A stretch of DNA of 58,260 nt from an uncultured Bacteroidaceae bacterium. Its GTDB lineage: Bacteria; Bacteroidota; Bacteroidia; Bacteroidales; Bacteroidaceae. A program made the translations under genes and the position numbers. Positions within the stretch are counted from its first letter, which is position 1. The number at the start of each line of letters is the position of its first letter. Location of the stretch: assembly GCA_905235575.1 (NCBI GenBank), contig CAJOLZ010000011.1, positions 1-58,260 on the forward strand, read 5' to 3'. Below are positions 1 to 9,669 of the stretch, in pieces. The notes beneath the pieces were generated by a model. The model did no database searches. It was given only the letters and a program-made list of their open reading frames with translations, and was not told where the DNA came from.

Positions 1-1
1 C

Positions 2-360
2 TATATCAACACAGATGCCGAGATTATTCTCAAAGCTTCCATTTTTGATCAAGTGCTATATGAAGCAGTCAAAATATGCCGAGAAATCCCCGAAGCAGAT
101 GCAATGGCAGAGGACACATTCATTGATGACCGTAACAATTTCCGTTGGAAGGATGTGCTAAGCACAGGTCTGAGAGTCTTCATTGCCGAAATAGATGGCG
201 CGACTGGCGTAGCTCAGGTGTCAGGCGGTGGCGGCACATCAAACGATATGCCGTGGCGAGATAAGGATGAAGACTTTCTCGATTGGCCCGCCGTGCTATG
301 CGATATGCCCATGCCAAACATTATCCTGGTAATAGGTTCAAACGGTCGCTGAGCAAATAG
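2..360 (+). pseudogene. C-terminal part of a mobile-element protein, frameshifted (relaxase-like?)
   Basis: The reading frame is open from the left edge, so the start lies outside the window. It runs through motifs such as TFIDDRNNFRWKDVLSTG and a glycine-rich SGGGG followed by MPWRDKDEDFLDW. At about 284-289 the natural frame is lost. One missing base in the GGCCC stretch would continue the protein as ARRAMRYAHAKHYPGN to a TAG at 358-360, whereas the literal frame stops at 352. The glycine-rich, acidic, then basic tail resembles the C-termini of Bacteroidota relaxase or mobilization proteins, but this is from memory and unverified. It converges with the minus-strand Wadjet operon and probably marks the flank of a mobile element. 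Confidence 0.45.
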
Positions 361-433
361 TCCTCGTGCGCATACGTGTATATATAATGGGTGGCTTACA
401 CTATATATGAGAAGCCACTTATTTATTTCCCAA

Positions 434-961
434 TCAATCATCTTCAGGGAAATACTCATAATAAATATCGCCTATGGTATCAGCAAATCCCCATCCGCAT
501 GGTGAAGCCCACTCCATACATTGTCTCAAACGAGGTTTGAAGTGCTCCAACAGATTATTCTTGGCAATGAATGCCATAGTCTTTTCGAAATTATTCTCTA
601 CAGATGTATAATACTGCTCCCACATGTCGCCATAGTCGTATGTAAACTGACAAGCGTTCTCGACATAACACAGCATCAAATCCGCCAATTTATCTGCAGA
701 AGGTTTCAGTTTCTTGTAATCAGAAACAGCCTTCCGACAAACCGAGAAACGAGTCTTTGGCTCCTGACGTCCCCTTGATGGATAGAACTCTTCTGTAATA
801 ATCTTCTTATATTCTTCCAACTTACCATCCTCATCAGGATTTGCACAAAACTCCAGATACTCTTTCGCTTCTTTGCGAGCATCATACATCTCCAGAACCA
901 TGCCAATGATCTCATCCTTGGACATGGACATGAGTATTTTCTTTATAGTTACTTTTGACAT
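434..961 (-). CDS. DUF6155 family protein
   Basis: A 175-residue soluble, mainly helical protein starting MSKVTIKKILMSMSKDEII. The N-terminal helix with SKDEIIGMVLEMYD and the cysteine- and aromatic-rich C-terminus (CMEWASPCGWGFAD) fit the DUF6155 family, whose function is unknown. No signal peptide or membrane segment is visible. It begins 12 nt after the jetD stop on the same strand, so it is probably the last gene of the defence operon. Whether it takes part in defence or is a passenger cannot be told from the sequence. The family assignment is from recall. Confidence 0.6.
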   Translation of the reverse strand: MSKVTIKKILMSMSKDEIIGMVLEMYDARKEAKEYLEFCANPDEDGKLEEYKKIITEEFYPSRGRQEPKTRFSVCRKAVSDYKKLKPSADKLADLMLCYVENACQFTYDYGDMWEQYYTSVENNFEKTMAFIAKNNLLEHFKPRLRQCMEWASPCGWGFADTIGDIYYEYFPEDD

Positions 962-973
962 TTTATTACGAGA

Positions 974-1834
974 TCAAATATTTATGTATCCTTCCTGATC
1001 ATAACATCTATGATAATTGTTTATTGTATCAATAAGATGCTGAAGATAGGGCATATTTGTTTTTATGTTCTTGAACTTGAGATATTGTGCATTGTACCTT
1101 TCTAAAGAACCATTTGGCAATCTCTGTTCTATATCTGATGGAATAAAGTATGAGCTACGCTCTCCTATATAGGCAAAAAATTCCGTGAGGAAAATCCTTA
1201 TACCGGCAAGGTCAAAATCGCCGAAATGCACATAGCGGTTTGGGATGGTCTGCAACCATGAACGAAGGTCAGAGGATTGTGGATAACGGGAAACGAACAA
1301 CAAACGGTCAGAACCTATCGTCCGTTCAAACAATGCTCGCTGCTGGCGAATCATACGAAAGTTCTCCATATTCTCTATTCCTACGACTACGATATCTTGG
1401 GGAATAGAGAACGACTGCCAATCCGAAATAAACATGAAGCTTCCTTCCTGAGGATTTACTATCATTTCACGGCCATTCAACAAACATGCAATCGGTTCGT
1501 ATGCGTTTATGGGAAACCCCGGACATGAACGAACAGCGATGAGCTTTGAATTGCCTGTAGCTGATGCTTGCACAGAACGGGATGTTTCACCAGTTTGCAA
1601 TGTGTCTCGAATCAAATCCAAGTCTGATAATCTTTCGTCAAAGGCGGACAAAGCTTGTAGAAATGCTTTTGGCTGAGGGACAAAGAGGACGCGACGGCTA
1701 CCATGAGAGGTGTTGACTATCACGCCATCGCTCTCCAGTTCACTAACCCACTCGCCGCGAAGCTGGCTGGCAGGTATGCTTTCTCCATTTCGAAGCCGGA
1801 TGAGTTTTTCGATGAGAGATGTTGTTATCTTCAT
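974..1834 (-). CDS. jetD: JetD-like Toprim nuclease subunit of Wadjet
   Basis: A 286-residue protein matching the JetD subunit of Wadjet anti-plasmid systems, the Toprim-fold nuclease related to topoisomerase VI subunit A that cuts circular DNA extruded by the JetABC complex. The Toprim-like core is visible: the first acidic residue is in VVVGIENMEN (E154) and the DxD pair is in HFGDFDLAG (D206, D208). An N-terminal winged-helix-like region (SLIEKLIRLRNGE) precedes it. The ATG overlaps the jetC stop in an ATGA arrangement, which supports the start and translational coupling. All expected acidic residues are present, so this subunit looks active. Confidence 0.8.
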   Translation of the reverse strand: MKITTSLIEKLIRLRNGESIPASQLRGEWVSELESDGVIVNTSHGSRRVLFVPQPKAFLQALSAFDERLSDLDLIRDTLQTGETSRSVQASATGNSKLIAVRSCPGFPINAYEPIACLLNGREMIVNPQEGSFMFISDWQSFSIPQDIVVVGIENMENFRMIRQQRALFERTIGSDRLLFVSRYPQSSDLRSWLQTIPNRYVHFGDFDLAGIRIFLTEFFAYIGERSSYFIPSDIEQRLPNGSLERYNAQYLKFKNIKTNMPYLQHLIDTINNYHRCYDQEGYINI

Positions 1835-4800
1835 TTCTGCGAGATTAACGGGTGAACGATAGTCTTTGACTTGCCATCCTTCTGCAAGAGATAGGTATAA
1901 CGATAGTCAGAGACGTTATAGGTCGTGGGGGATGAATTAATGAGCAGGATGTTGCGAGCATTGGCAAAGTCAAGTATTCCCTTGACATTCTGAGGATGCA
2001 GTTTGCCAATCTCATCCATCATGCAATGGATATAAAAGTCGCCAAATTTCCGGCTCACTTTCTCCTTGAACACATTGATGAGCATAATGTTGATCATCGC
2101 TTTGACCAGTGTATCGGTACCCTCGCTGCCCACATGTGATAGTTTGTCTGCCCATCCTGTATCGTTGTCGTTTTCGATGATACGGAACTGCAACTGGAAC
2201 AGGTCGGAGAGAGTCAGATACTGACGTGATGGGGTATCTGTCAGCGATTTCATGAAGTCGAGCAAATGACTGACTGCCTTCTGGTTTAACTCATCTCGGT
2301 TGATGGTCGAGAACAAGTTCATCTCACCCATGGCAAACTGGTTCTCATCGTTGAACTCCTTGATGCGTTTCATCAGCTGCACCATTTTGTCGGTTGAGGG
2401 AACCGACTGCAAGGCGATGAGCTTGATGACACCGACAAAGTTGCGCTCCTTGAAGTCGCGGTTGATGTCGTGGATGATTTTGTCAACATACGACTCATGG
2501 CGCGTCAGTTCGCCCATCTCCTTCGACACACGTGCCAGGATGTCCACATAACGTTCACTTGTCCTGCGCCGATATTCTTCCAGTTTGTTATTGATGAGGA
2601 AGTCATCGAGATTGTTGGCGAAATCCAGATAGTCCTCGTCAGTCGTCAATTCTGTTCTGAAGCTGAATGTGTTCTTCGCAGAAAAATTACTCTTGAAGAC
2701 ATTGACGCTCTGCTTGAACTGGTTATGCCGCATCTGACGCTGCACGATGATGCCCGTCAGTTCTTCTACAGCCTGACCAGGTGTACGCAATGTCTGTTTC
2801 TCTTTCGCATCGGCCAGCATGGGTGGGCACAGGCTCTCATCATGGGCAAAGCGTTCAGCGTTCTGCAATTCTTCATCCAGATGCTTCCGCTCGTCACTTC
2901 GCTCTGTCAGTTCCTTGCCGATGGCAGCCAACTGCTGGTCGTACTTCAGCTTGCGCTGCAGATACTTCTCATTCAACTGCAACAGCTTTTCTGCGAGGGT
3001 CTTCTTCTGATTCTTCAGGTTGTCCTCCTGGTCAAAGAGTTCCTCCTTGTCTCGCAGATAGTCGTACACCAGCTTGCGATGCTCTTCAATAAAGCGAAGC
3101 TCATCCTCGGCGGTCTTTATCTTCGCCTTGTAATCCTCCACAAGTGTGGTGTCTGCGCCACGGCCCTTTAGTTCGTCCATCTCCTGTTGCTTCAGCTTCA
3201 GCAGTTCGGCTTCGGCACTTTTCTCTGCAATAGCGGTTTCGGCATTGATAGCGGCCACACGCTCAGTATATGTTTTCTCATTTTCAGCCTTCGCATCATG
3301 ATACTTCTTCTCTGCACCGTTCAGCAGCTTTCGCTTGTCGGCATTTACCTTCTCAAGGGCGGTTTGTGCGGAAGATAATTGGTGGGCCAACTCTTGCTGA
3401 CGGGTATTGAGCTCCTGTTGTCGTTCTTCGATGATTTGCTTGGCTTTAGCCTCATAGTCTTCGATTCTGACTGCAATAGCCTTGCGCCGTTGAGGAATCA
3501 TACGGAGTTCCGTTTCTGCCAGCGACTTCTGCTGACGAAGTTCCTTGATTTGGGGTGCGAACTGGTGCTTCAAAGCTTCGATGGTCTTTTCCTGTTGTTG
3601 CTGAATCTGTTGCCATTCGTCTTTAGCCCGCTTCTGCTCCTGTTCTAAATCCTGCTTTTCATCCTGAAGCTGCTTCGGTTTCCTGACATTGAGCGGCAGG
3701 TCTGTCAAGTCGAGTTTCACACCATACAACGAAGCTCCGTCAGTCTTCTGCGGATGCAGGCCCGTCTGATAGAGCACTTTCTCCTCATGGATTACCTTAC
3801 CGATGTTCTGCTCCCAGTCGGCTTTGTTTTCCTCAAGCCATTCGCAAAGCGAGCCCTTTGTGCGTTCAAGCAGTCTGTCAACAGATGCAATCTGTTCTGA
3901 AAGTTTCTCAACTTCAGCCTGCTTCCTTTCTGACTCCCGCTGGTATTCTGCCGTTGTCTCAGCCTCTTTCTTGTCATATTCTGCCTGAATGCGGCTGATG
4001 TCGGAAGCCAATGAACTGATTTTGCCCGTCAGTTCCTTTTCCTTCAACTGCAGTTCATTCAGTTGGCGATTCTGCGACTCTTTTTCTTCCTTGAATGGTT
4101 CGAGAAACTTCAGCTTCAGCAGTTCCTTTTCACATTCGTTCTGTTCTGTCTTAATGGAGTCAATCACATTCGAAGCCGCTGAAATCTTCTCTGCAAAAGA
4201 CTGTTCCATCTCTGTCCTCGCGTCGTTATACGCCTTCAGCATTCGTTCGTCCGTATTCTGCCTTTCCTGCCTCTCCGTGAGGATGCGCTGCTGCTGAACC
4301 TGTCGGAACGATTCCAGCTGATGGGTGATGTTTTGGCGCAGAGCCTTGTATTTCGTGGTGACATCGTTGAAGCGTGCCGTCAGGTCGGCCAGTTCCTCCT
4401 TGTGGCTTTCAAGTGTGGCTTTCACGCCCTGCTCTTTCTCACAGCGGCTCATCACGCTGCCTATCTGTTGCGCCTGATAGTATTCCTTCCGCTCCTTCAG
4501 CCGCTTCAGTTTGTCATTCACCACACCCTGTTCCTGATTCAGCGTTGCTTTCTCCGCGTCATGCTTTTGCTGAATCTCCAACACAAGACGTTTCTGCCGG
4601 TCTTGCTCCTGCGCCAGTTCCGAAATCCTTGTCTCTATCAGCGGGAGTCTCTCTCTCGCTACACGTTCGGCATATTTCAGTTCACAGCACAATTCTTCTA
4701 TTTGCTGCCTTATGTAGAGCAGTTCGTGGTATGACTTCACCACAGCGTCAGCCTGCTTCCTAACTAACGACTCGCCTTTCTGATTCAGCCTGTACCAACA

Positions 4801-5476
4801 GGAAATGTCCTTGTACTCCTGCTCGAAGTCGACCACCTGTCTGCGGAAATAGCCCAGATCGATATTCGCCTCCTCATCACTCATCGAACGGATGATGATG
4901 TCCTTGATGAAATTCGCATCCAGACGAGAGTTGAGAAACACGTTCTGTATACTTCGGGGGATATTCATAATTGTTGGTTTCCAACAGCCGATAATGTGCG
5001 AATTCTTTTCCGACCGTTTGCTTGTTGCCATAGAGAATGTCGCGATACTGCTCATAGCGGTCGATAATCTTGCTCATATCGGTACCGTTGAGCCGCTCGC
5101 GTATCACTTTCCATTCTGCCGTCACCTCCCCGTGTTCATCTACCAGCCATTCTTTCCTGTAGGCTGCATCCACAAACCTGTAGCACGCCCTGCCCGACGA
5201 GCGGAACACAAGGATGCTGAACGGCCCGTGCTCGTGCTCCACCTCATAGACCATATACGAATTGGCATGGGGCAGATAGAATTCGTCGAACGACTTCATC
5301 TCCTTGGGTATGCCGAGATGTAGTTTGTCGGCATTATAGAAAAACAGGAAGGCCCTGAGCAACGTGCTCTTACCCACGCCCTGTGTGCCGATAAAATGGA
5401 CGTTGCCGTCCAACTTCACTTCAGCATAGCGTATATTAGCACTGTTTATAAAAACGATTTTACGTAATACTCTCAT
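1831..5476 (-). CDS. jetC: JetC/MksB-like SMC ATPase of Wadjet, interrupted by a +1 frameshift
   Basis: An SMC-like ATPase of about 1,224 residues when repaired. From the ATG at 5476 (ATGA overlap with the jetB stop) the N-terminal part carries Walker A, IGTQGVGKST (residues 30-38). A very long coiled coil rich in E, K and Q follows. The C-terminal part carries a signature-like VGSEGTDTLVKAM and Walker B in YIHCMMDEIGKL. The frame breaks at the five-base G run at 4956-4960 (CCCCC on the coding strand). The first frame reaches a stop at 4877, and the rest continues in another frame to 1831. Four C residues would restore a single protein that reads YEYPRSIQNVF across the join. This could be an assembly error, a recent mutation or a switchable tract. 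Confidence 0.8.
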
Positions 5477-6018
5477 GACTCTTCTGTTTCGATGATGGTG
5501 AGACAATCTATCAGTTCTTCGATGTAATGGAAGGCGGCTGTCACTTTATAAGTGCCGTCGAGCTCGTTCTCCAGCTCCACAAACCCTTGTCGTTCTAGGT
5601 CGCCGACCAGTTTCTCTATCTTCTCCTCGTTAGTCTTCACATCCGGATACAGGTTGCGTGCCTTTTCCTTGAGCTCGATGTCGCTGGAGAACTTTTCGAG
5701 GATGTTTGACTTGCGGAAAGTAAAGCCGGATGCAAAGGTGTTGTTGAAAGTCTTGAGGAAATCCACGCGGTCAATCCACTGTGCCAGACGTTGCACCTTA
5801 TCCGTCAATTCCTGTCTGTTCTCGGTCCTTGAGAAAAAGTAGTAGCCATTGCCGCCCTCCAATAGGAAACCGATGCCGCTGAAGTACTCCTGATAGTCGT
5901 TGAAGTCATCCTCGATGGCATCATACAGGTGGGCGCGCTGCTGCGAGATGGCGTTCTGTGAGATAAATCCGCCCTTGCTCAGTATGTCGAATATTTCTTT
6001 TGTATAACGCATATTCAT
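5473..6018 (-). CDS. jetB: JetB/MksE-like subunit of Wadjet
   Basis: A 181-residue protein of the MksE/JetB type, the small kleisin-interacting (KITE) winged-helix subunit of MukBEF-like condensins. The size, the acidic N-terminal helical region (RAHLYDAIEDDFNDYQEYF) and the C-terminal winged-helix-like stretch (KIEKLVGDLERQGFVELEN) fit. It lies between jetA and jetC with 4-nt ATGA overlaps at both ends, the standard Wadjet order. A second in-frame ATG two codons downstream of the chosen start is also possible. In the complex it would bridge the JetA kleisin and the JetC SMC arms. Confidence 0.78.
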   Translation of the reverse strand: MNMRYTKEIFDILSKGGFISQNAISQQRAHLYDAIEDDFNDYQEYFSGIGFLLEGGNGYYFFSRTENRQELTDKVQRLAQWIDRVDFLKTFNNTFASGFTFRKSNILEKFSSDIELKEKARNLYPDVKTNEEKIEKLVGDLERQGFVELENELDGTYKVTAAFHYIEELIDCLTIIETEES

Positions 6019-7262
6019 AACATCATTTTTGTTTTTGGATAGATAATAGGATACTCTATGGCTCCATACTGCCGATAATCGTCGCCGATGTGCAATTCGT
6101 CGAGATATTGCGTGGCTATCTGGCAGAAAAGCACCAGCCTGGCCTCGTCGTCCATCTTGACTCGGTAGCCAGAATAGTTCATCACGAAGTGGAACAAATG
6201 GTCGCCCGATGCCATGAAGGCATTCTTCACCTCGCTGACGTCAACCATTTGCAACATCTCTTGCTGCTCAGTCAGTTCGCTCTCCGTCAGCGGTTCTGCC
6301 AGATTGCCTTTCCGCAGCCGATTGTTGCCCTTTCCTTTGGCGACATCCTGTAGCACCCGGAGTCCCTCTTCCGAGTTGCGGAGCATGGAGAGCGATACCT
6401 TCAGCACATATCGCGGACGGGGTTCCATCCATACTGGATTTCTCGACTGCATCTTTGCCTGTATGTCCGTATTCGTGTCAAGCAACATCTGGTCGCGCAG
6501 GTATTTCAGTTTCTGCACCTTCTGGAACAGACGACTCTGGTATTCTATGAGGTTCAGGTAATTGATGATCTGACGGTCCAACTCCAGCAGGTTATGATAT
6601 ACCTCGCGCAGCTGTAGCCTCACGTCCGTCACGATGTCCTTCAACTGTACGTCCATTGCCACCATGAAGAATGTGGTCTGCTTCTCGTCCATCACCCTTT
6701 CGCATTCGTTAATCAGAGCTGCAATGTCTTTGCGCTTCTCGTCCAGATGCACCAGCTTCTTTTTCTTGATGACGAAAGTGGGCTCGTTCTTGTAGGTGTT
6801 GTCGATGTTGCGCTTCAGGTCTATGACATTCTTCAGCGTCGTGAGCGCGATATTCCGCAGCATCCGCTTCACATCGCGTAGATAGCCGTACTTCCGGCTG
6901 GGATTGTTCTCGCTGAGATAGTAGTCGATGGCATTGTTCAAGTTGTCGATGCTCTCCTTGACGCTTGCCACATTGATCTCCTCGTTCACCTCCAGCACAT
7001 CCTCGAAGAACTTCAGGTACACGTCTTCCAGTTCCACGAAGTCGGCATTCTCACGGATGATGCCATATCGTCGTAGGAACTCGATGCTCTCATCCCGCTT
7101 GCTTGCCAGCTCGCGTGCCAGGTCATATCTGAACGATAGCTTCTTCCTGTCCTGAAACAGCGCATGAAGCAACCTGCGCTCCCTGTCCAGCGCACGAATC
7201 AATTCGTCTAACGAGCGGAAATGCGAAAGGCTGTCCATGTCTTCAGTCTTTTTTGTCTCCAA
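6015..7262 (-). CDS. jetA: JetA/MksF-like kleisin subunit of Wadjet
   Basis: A 415-residue, strongly helical protein matching the kleisin subunit (MksF/JetA) of Wadjet. It starts METKKTEDMDSLSHFRSL and contains long charged helices such as LSFRYDLARELASKRDESIEF and a TLKNVIDLKRNIDN segment. The C-terminus holds a winged-helix-like region ending in YPIIYPKTKMML. The start lies inside the 3' end of the upstream DinD-RhuM gene (20-nt overlap), so expression is probably coupled to it. The jetB start overlaps its stop by 4 nt. No damage is visible. Confidence 0.78.
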   Translation of the reverse strand: METKKTEDMDSLSHFRSLDELIRALDRERRLLHALFQDRKKLSFRYDLARELASKRDESIEFLRRYGIIRENADFVELEDVYLKFFEDVLEVNEEINVASVKESIDNLNNAIDYYLSENNPSRKYGYLRDVKRMLRNIALTTLKNVIDLKRNIDNTYKNEPTFVIKKKKLVHLDEKRKDIAALINECERVMDEKQTTFFMVAMDVQLKDIVTDVRLQLREVYHNLLELDRQIINYLNLIEYQSRLFQKVQKLKYLRDQMLLDTNTDIQAKMQSRNPVWMEPRPRYVLKVSLSMLRNSEEGLRVLQDVAKGKGNNRLRKGNLAEPLTESELTEQQEMLQMVDVSEVKNAFMASGDHLFHFVMNYSGYRVKMDDEARLVLFCQIATQYLDELHIGDDYRQYGAIEYPIIYPKTKMML

Positions 7263-8628
7263 ACAGCAGTTTCAGTTGACGGTCAAAGTCTGACAAAATC
7301 TCACGGTCTTGAATGACACGGAACTTGTCGTATTCGGTGAGTGCCTTTTCTATAGCTTGTTCGTGAGTCACATGTCCAGCATCTGGAAGTAATGGACGGT
7401 TGTTCAAGTCCATATAGCGCTGTAGGAGAACCGACCAGTCTGCCATTGTCATCAGGATATGGTCTTCTGCGCGTTGCTCAGCAATGTCAATGAAGGCATT
7501 GCTCAATCTGTTCAACGAATCAACTTCTTTTTCGCTCAGATAGTTTTTTGCAACGATAACATCCGATTTTATGACTCTTCCGTCTGGTGCATTCTTCCAA
7601 GTAGTCAATCCCATGTGAGGGCGTTCCGCGTCTGCACGGTCATAGATAATCTCGGCAGCTGTCTGTTGGGTTATGGCATAATGCATCATGTTCTGCACCG
7701 TCTTGAAGAACAACTGTGTTTCCTCAGAATCCTTGTCGTAATCAGAACTACACTCGCTATAAATGTCTGTAATCTTTTGATAATAACGTCGCTCGCTGAT
7801 ACGTATCTCACGGATTCGGTCAAGCAAATCATCGAAGTAGTCTGCCCCAAACACATTCTTTCCCTTTAGACGTTCATCATCCAACACGAAGCCTTTGGTA
7901 AGATATTCTTTTAGGACTTTTGTTGCCCAGATTCGGAACTGAGTAGCCTCGTAGCTATTCACGCGATAACCAACGGCAATGACCACATCAAGGTTATACA
8001 TCATCACTCCACCAGACCATTTGTCCGAAGGTAACAAATTTTTTTTGTAAGCATCGGACAAATGGAGTTCACCGCTTTCCTCTATCTGTGATAGGTGATA
8101 GCTAATGTCCTGTTGGGTCACTCCAAACAACTCTGCCATTCTCTGCTGTGAAAGCCAAAATGTATTAGTATCAAAGATAACTTGAACCTGCACTTTCCCG
8201 TGTCCACCTTTATATATTAAGATGGAGGACTCCATGCTTTTCACGGCAACGTCTGGAGTCATGGTCGCACTGAAATACTTCTGTGCAGCCTTCACCATTT
8301 CTTTCTTTTGGTCGGCATTCATCGCTACAGTCATACAAGCTGCACGAGACAGGCGGATGCTTGTCACCTCTCTGACAGAGCCACTTCCCAGTTCTGCCAT
8401 TTCTGTTATCTCCACAAAATGCTCACCCAAATGATAGCCCTTCTGTGAGGTCCATGCCTGTGCCTTGGCTATGACTCGTTCAAAGTTCCAATACTTGCCA
8501 TAGCCCATCACTCTCGCTAATTTGCGTGAGTTCCACCATTCCTTGCCATCAGCATCAACCTCTTTCAGTTGTTCAAAAGGAGATTGAAGTTCTGGGATAT
8601 TGTTTGATTTCTCTTTTATATCAGCCAT
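7243..8628 (-). CDS. DinD-like/RhuM fusion protein
   Basis: A 461-residue protein with two parts. Residues 1 to about 130 resemble the DinD/BRO-like N-terminal domain (WWNSRKLARVMGYGKYWNF, then GLGSGS-like and RLSRAACMTVAMNAD). From about 138 it is a RhuM-family protein: VQVIFDTNTFWLSQQRMAELF, then TQQDISYHLSQIEESGEL, then SYEATQFRIWATKVLKEYL. RhuM proteins occur with toxin-antitoxin, restriction and Fic systems and their activity is unknown; DinD is a DNA-damage-inducible RecA inhibitor in E. coli. Here the gene lies directly upstream of jetA, overlapping it by 20 nt, so it is likely part of the Wadjet operon as a regulator or accessory effector. The domain calls are from recall; the fusion is seen in one continuous frame. 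Confidence 0.7.
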   Translation of the reverse strand: MADIKEKSNNIPELQSPFEQLKEVDADGKEWWNSRKLARVMGYGKYWNFERVIAKAQAWTSQKGYHLGEHFVEITEMAELGSGSVREVTSIRLSRAACMTVAMNADQKKEMVKAAQKYFSATMTPDVAVKSMESSILIYKGGHGKVQVQVIFDTNTFWLSQQRMAELFGVTQQDISYHLSQIEESGELHLSDAYKKNLLPSDKWSGGVMMYNLDVVIAVGYRVNSYEATQFRIWATKVLKEYLTKGFVLDDERLKGKNVFGADYFDDLLDRIREIRISERRYYQKITDIYSECSSDYDKDSEETQLFFKTVQNMMHYAITQQTAAEIIYDRADAERPHMGLTTWKNAPDGRVIKSDVIVAKNYLSEKEVDSLNRLSNAFIDIAEQRAEDHILMTMADWSVLLQRYMDLNNRPLLPDAGHVTHEQAIEKALTEYDKFRVIQDREILSDFDRQLKLLFGDKKD

Positions 8629-8643
8629 ACTTTTGCAATTGAA

Positions 8644-8842
8644 TTACTCATCATCTTCTCCATCTTGATCTGAACGGAATTCAAAAACGAGTTCGGATGC
8701 AGGAATATTGCATTCCTCAAACATTCTTTCCCAATCTTCGCCTAAAGCTGCTTTCCACTTGTCCGATAGGGTTTTGGGCTATTTCTACAAAGGCATTGCC
8801 TTCCTTGAAACGCTGTATTGGTTTTGACACTATCTTATCCAT
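8644..8842 (-). pseudogene. Small acidic protein (about 65 aa), frameshifted
   Basis: From an ATG at 8842 the frame reads MDKIVSKPIQRFKEGNAFVE, and a different frame continues as LSDKWKAALGEDWERMFEE and ends in an acidic QDGEDDE tail at 8644. The 199-nt span is one base too long. One extra base in the GGG at 8769-8771 (CCC on the coding strand) would explain the break and give a 65-residue protein. It lies between the XRE regulator and the DinD-RhuM gene with short gaps, so it is an operon member. The pattern (small basic start, acidic tail, next to an XRE gene) would suit an antitoxin or regulator, but I do not recognise the family. Confidence 0.55.
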
Positions 8843-8877
8843 AGATACTATTGCAATTACTTATGTCTTCATCTCGG

Positions 8878-9093
8878 CTATTTCACATGACTGAATTCTT
8901 CCTGCCTCACCAACTCCTGTACCGGCACTTCAAGTGCATTGGCAATTGCAATGAGAGCTTCAAGGCTTGGCTGGGTGGTATTGGTGACCCATTTGGACAC
9001 TGTAGCAGGATCCTTGCCGAGTTTATTGGATAGCCACTTATTGTTCAGGTCACGCTCTGCAAGAACTACTCTTATACGATTTAACTTTGCCAT
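8878..9093 (-). CDS. XRE-family helix-turn-helix regulator
   Basis: A 71-residue HTH_3/XRE DNA-binding protein. The helix-turn-helix is visible as NKWLSNKLGKDPATVSKWVT followed by PSLEALIAIANALEVPVQEL, typical of short Bacteroidota XRE regulators. It is the first gene of the minus-strand operon leading to the Wadjet genes and is preceded by a TAACTTTG promoter box at 9117-9124. It is therefore a good candidate for the autoregulatory repressor of the defence operon. Control of the downstream genes is inferred from position only. Confidence 0.85.
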   Translation of the reverse strand: MAKLNRIRVVLAERDLNNKWLSNKLGKDPATVSKWVTNTTQPSLEALIAIANALEVPVQELVRQEEFSHVK

Positions 9094-9116
9094 GATTGAT
9101 TACTGTTGTTTGACGA

Positions 9117-9124
9117 CAAAGTTA
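9117..9124 (-). promoter_or_regulatory. Bacteroidota -7 box for the XRE-Wadjet operon
   Basis: On the minus strand the bases read TAACTTTG, matching TAnnTTTG, 24 nt upstream of the XRE start. A TTTG lies further upstream at 9141-9144 with a shorter than usual spacing (16 nt). Confidence 0.5.
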
Positions 9125-9669
9125 AAAAAATTAATCGAAACAAATGCTGATATGCTCAAAAAACTCCATAAATAAACCATAATTTGATTAAGAAACCAAT
9201 CTTTTGATGGATTAATAACATAATTCATGCGTATATTATATATAATGTGTATCTGAAGTATCATTTGAAATAAACGACTTCCATTTGATGTTCTTAGTTG
9301 ACAATCCCCATTCTTGGTGGAAGCAATGATAGTTTGGAGAAAGGTTCGGAGGCAATCGCAAAAAGTTCGGGGACATCCATACAATAGAGAACAAGCGAAA
9401 AACATATTTTTCGGTTTAAGTTTGTTTTTTTGCGAGAAAACTACAAAAATCGCACTTAAAAATGGATTGAATATCGATTTGGGGAATATTCTCTTTGTTT
9501 ATCCAAAGGATGTAAAGGGGAATTGTGCATGTCTTCTTTCCATGATTTGCACAAGTGTTAAAAACGCAGCGTGCTGCGACGGGCGTCGCAACGTGGTGCG
9601 CAGGCTGTCGCACCGTGGTGCGTCATCGCAAAAAGCGTGGTGCGCCGCCCTCAGCATCGGGATCTCAGT
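9125..9669. other. Intergenic boundary between island and core
   Basis: No gene is supportable in this AT-rich stretch. It holds the -33 region of the XRE promoter and, at its right end, one copy of the 80-bp four-palindrome element (9565-9644) directly downstream of the ABC exporter stop. It marks the change from island to core sequence. Confidence 0.6.
9565..9644 (-). repeat. 80-bp four-palindrome element, copy 1
   Basis: Four 14-bp units at 9565, 9587, 9609 and 9631 are separated by 8-bp spacers (ACGGGCGT, CAGGCTGT, TCATCGCA), an exact 22-bp period. Three units follow CGCA-N-CRYG-N-TGCG; the rightmost has AAAA in place of CGCA. That end matches, in reverse complement, the CGCACCACGCTTTT end unit of other copies, so this copy is in reverse orientation. 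It lies 25 bp beyond the ABC exporter stop. Confidence 0.9.

Noticed and set aside
4956..4960. Programmed frameshift in jetC
   Set aside because: There is no strong stimulatory structure or SD-like element that I can see and the run is only five bases. An assembly error, mutation or tract-length change is simpler, particularly as two other indels lie in the same island.
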